From Paratractidigestivibacter sp963640745 (GTDB taxonomy: Bacteria; Actinomycetota; Coriobacteriia; Coriobacteriales; Atopobiaceae): 16,469 nucleotides of DNA. Below are positions 15,417 to 16,469 of the stretch, piece by piece (within the stretch, counting starts at the first letter, position 1; each line of letters opens with the position of its first letter). The notes under the pieces were generated by a model. That model ran no database searches. It was not told the origin of the DNA and saw nothing but the letters and a program-made list of their open reading frames with translations. Location: assembly GCA_963640745.1 (NCBI GenBank), contig CAVIBB010000032.1:1-16469 (forward strand), read 5' to 3'. The position numbers and the translations under genes are program-made.

Positions 15417-15586
15417 GGGGTCGCGCTGTGAGGCTCGGGGCGCAAGGTTTGTTCCCGGCGCGCGCCCTGGAACCTTGCCATCCAGTAATGCGTCGCGCCT
15501 TGGCGCCCTGGAACCTCGCCATCCAGTAACGGGTCGCGCCGTGGCGCCCTGGAACCTCGCCATCCAGTAACGCGTGAAACAGATTC

Positions 15587-15643
15587 GCCCCGGATCCTCG
15601 CCGCCCAGTAACATTCGGTTACTGCGCGGCGAGGATCCGGGGC
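15587..15643. terminator. Central 26-bp hairpin of array C, candidate bidirectional terminator
   Basis: Arms 15587-15612 and 15618-15643 are complementary over 26 bp with a single mismatch around the 5-base loop ATTCG. On the plus strand it is followed by TATTTTG. It lies between convergent stops, so it could end both thiZ and aminopeptidase transcripts. Confidence 0.6.
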
Positions 15644-15735
15644 TATTTTGTGGCGCTTCTTACTGGATGGCGAGAATCCAAGGCTCGCCAGCGTGACGCG
15701 TTACTGCGCGGCGCGAATCCGGGGCTCGGTCGCGG

Positions 15736-15761
15736 GGCTTCTTGCTGCGCAGCAAGAAGCC
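15736..15761 (-). terminator. Perfect 26-bp palindrome past the aminopeptidase stop
   Basis: GGCTTCTTGCTGC (15736-15748) and GCAGCAAGAAGCC (15749-15761) form a perfect palindrome with no spacer, 26 bases after the minus-strand stop. It is the outermost unit of array C, altered so that it folds on itself. A T tract is lacking on the minus strand, so a terminator role is only plausible. Confidence 0.45.
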
Positions 15762-15787
15762 AGGGCTCATCGCCGGGTCTGCGCGGC

Positions 15788-16469
15788 TTAAGCGAGCTTG
15801 AGGAACGCGCGGTAGCCGCGGTAGGCCTCGTAGATGTCGGCCTTGCTCGTGGTCTCCCACGGCGCGTGCATGGAGAGCACGGGCACGCCGCAGTCGATGA
15901 CGCTCATGCCGTACTTGGCGAGGATATAAGCGATGGTGCCGCCGCCGCCCACGTCGACGCGGCCGAGCTCGGCGGTCTGCCAGGCGACGCCGCCCTCGTC
16001 CATCACGCGGCGAATCTTTGCCACGTACTCGGCGTCGGCGTCGTTGGAGCCGGACTTGCCGCGGCTGCCGGTGAACTTGTTGAAGGTGAGGCCACGGCCC
16101 AGGTAGCTGGCGTTCTTTGCCTCGAAGGCGGAGGCGAAGGTCGGGTCGTAGCCGGCTGAGACGTCGCTCGAGAGCATCTGCGAGTTGGCGAGGCAGCGGC
16201 GCAGCGCGAGGTCGCCCGGCTTGCCGGCGAGCGCGAGCAGCTCGGCCATCGTGTTCTCAAAGAAGCGGCTGGTCATGCCGGTGGCACCCACCGAGCCGAT
16301 CTCCTCCTTGTCGACGAGCAGGGTCACGGCGGTGCGCTTGACCTCGGGCTCGTCGAGCTGCGCCACCAGGCTGGTGTAGGCGCAGGAGCGGTCGTCCTGG
16401 CCATAGCCGAGGATCATCGAGCGGTCGAAGCCCAGGTCGCGGGCGGCGCCGGCGGGCACGACCTCGAGC
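15788..16469 (-). CDS. M18 family aminopeptidase, C-terminal part (5' end outside window)
   Basis: About 227 C-terminal residues of an M18 (aspartyl aminopeptidase-like) zinc exopeptidase that removes N-terminal residues from peptides in the cytoplasm. The catalytic block DKEEIGSVGATGM is present, with the acidic pair EE. SSDVSAGYDPTF follows, with a metal-binding Asp. The end has RVDVGGGGTIAYILAKYG and VLSMHAPWETTSKADIYEAY, whose His is the late metal ligand. The frame stays open to the window edge, so the coding start lies beyond 16469. An internal GTG at 16459 is not the start, because conserved-looking sequence (LEVVPAG) continues upstream. The first His ligand is not visible here. Confidence 0.9.
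   Translation of the reverse strand, partial: LEVVPAGAARDLGFDRSMILGYGQDDRSCAYTSLVAQLDEPEVKRTAVTLLVDKEEIGSVGATGMTSRFFENTMAELLALAGKPGDLALRRCLANSQMLSSDVSAGYDPTFASAFEAKNASYLGRGLTFNKFTGSRGKSGSNDADAEYVAKIRRVMDEGGVAWQTAELGRVDVGGGGTIAYILAKYGMSVIDCGVPVLSMHAPWETTSKADIYEAYRGYRAFLKLA

Larger units (their letters stand above)
15464..15766. repeat. 41-bp-period inverted repeat array (GTTACTG family), array C
   Basis: This array fills the gap between the thiZ stop and the aminopeptidase stop. Four left-pointing units end at 15489, 15530, 15571 and 15612. Four right-pointing units start at 15618, 15659, 15700 and 15741. Every step is exactly 41 bp and the array is symmetrical about 15615. The 26-bp core is the same family as array A. 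Inner variants match across the centre: the CATCCAG form at 15546-15571 is mirrored by CTGGATG at 15659-15684, so arms remain paired. Spacers are 15 bp and not complementary. Bases 15417-15463 hold no recognisable unit. Confidence 0.87.

Overview
The window looks like chromosome from a high-GC Gram-positive of the Coriobacteriia, most like Collinsella. This is inferred from GC-rich codon use, an actinobacterial style of lipoprotein and ABC genes, Gram-positive-type galT and galK, and a Coriobacteria-like style of intergenic repeats. No rRNA or tRNA is present, so the genus is not proven. No phage, insertion sequence, integrase, CRISPR-cas or tRNA gene was found.

Layout. 1-391: palindromic repeats and a weak promoter ahead of tex (392-2539, +). 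2540-2945: a 41-bp-period inverted array filling the gap between convergent tex and a glycerate 2-kinase (2946-4103, -). 4349-5197 (+): a NapH/CcoG-like membrane 4Fe-4S protein, convergent with an alpha/beta hydrolase (5228-5998, -). 5999-6418: a second 41-bp-period array with a different core. 6419-9231 (-): an overlapping galK-galT Leloir operon. 9553-10425 (+): a divergent LacX-type aldose 1-epimerase with a good intrinsic terminator and a LacI-like operator candidate. 10604-11923 (-): an AAA/DUF4143 ATPase of visibly lower GC, preceded by a 33-bp-period array. 12139-15416 (+): a thiamine-precursor uptake operon made of a TPP riboswitch with terminator, a YkoF/MTH1187-like thiamine-binding protein, and ThiX-, ThiY- and ThiZ-like ABC transporter parts. 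15417-15787: a third array, same core family as the first. 15788 to the window end (-): the C-terminal part of an M18 aminopeptidase.

How the genes fit together. The three galactose genes cover mutarotation, phosphorylation and uridylyl transfer and are probably co-regulated from the shared 321-bp divergent region. The four thiamine genes form one riboswitch-controlled operon for uptake of a thiamine pyrimidine precursor. The other genes are single housekeeping or metabolic units.

The most unusual signal is the non-coding DNA. Three separate intergenic arrays, from two unrelated core sequences, use exactly the same 41-bp period. Each is arranged as two opposed arms around a centre, so that left-arm and right-arm units pair in register. 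Two of them almost exactly fill the space between convergent stop codons.
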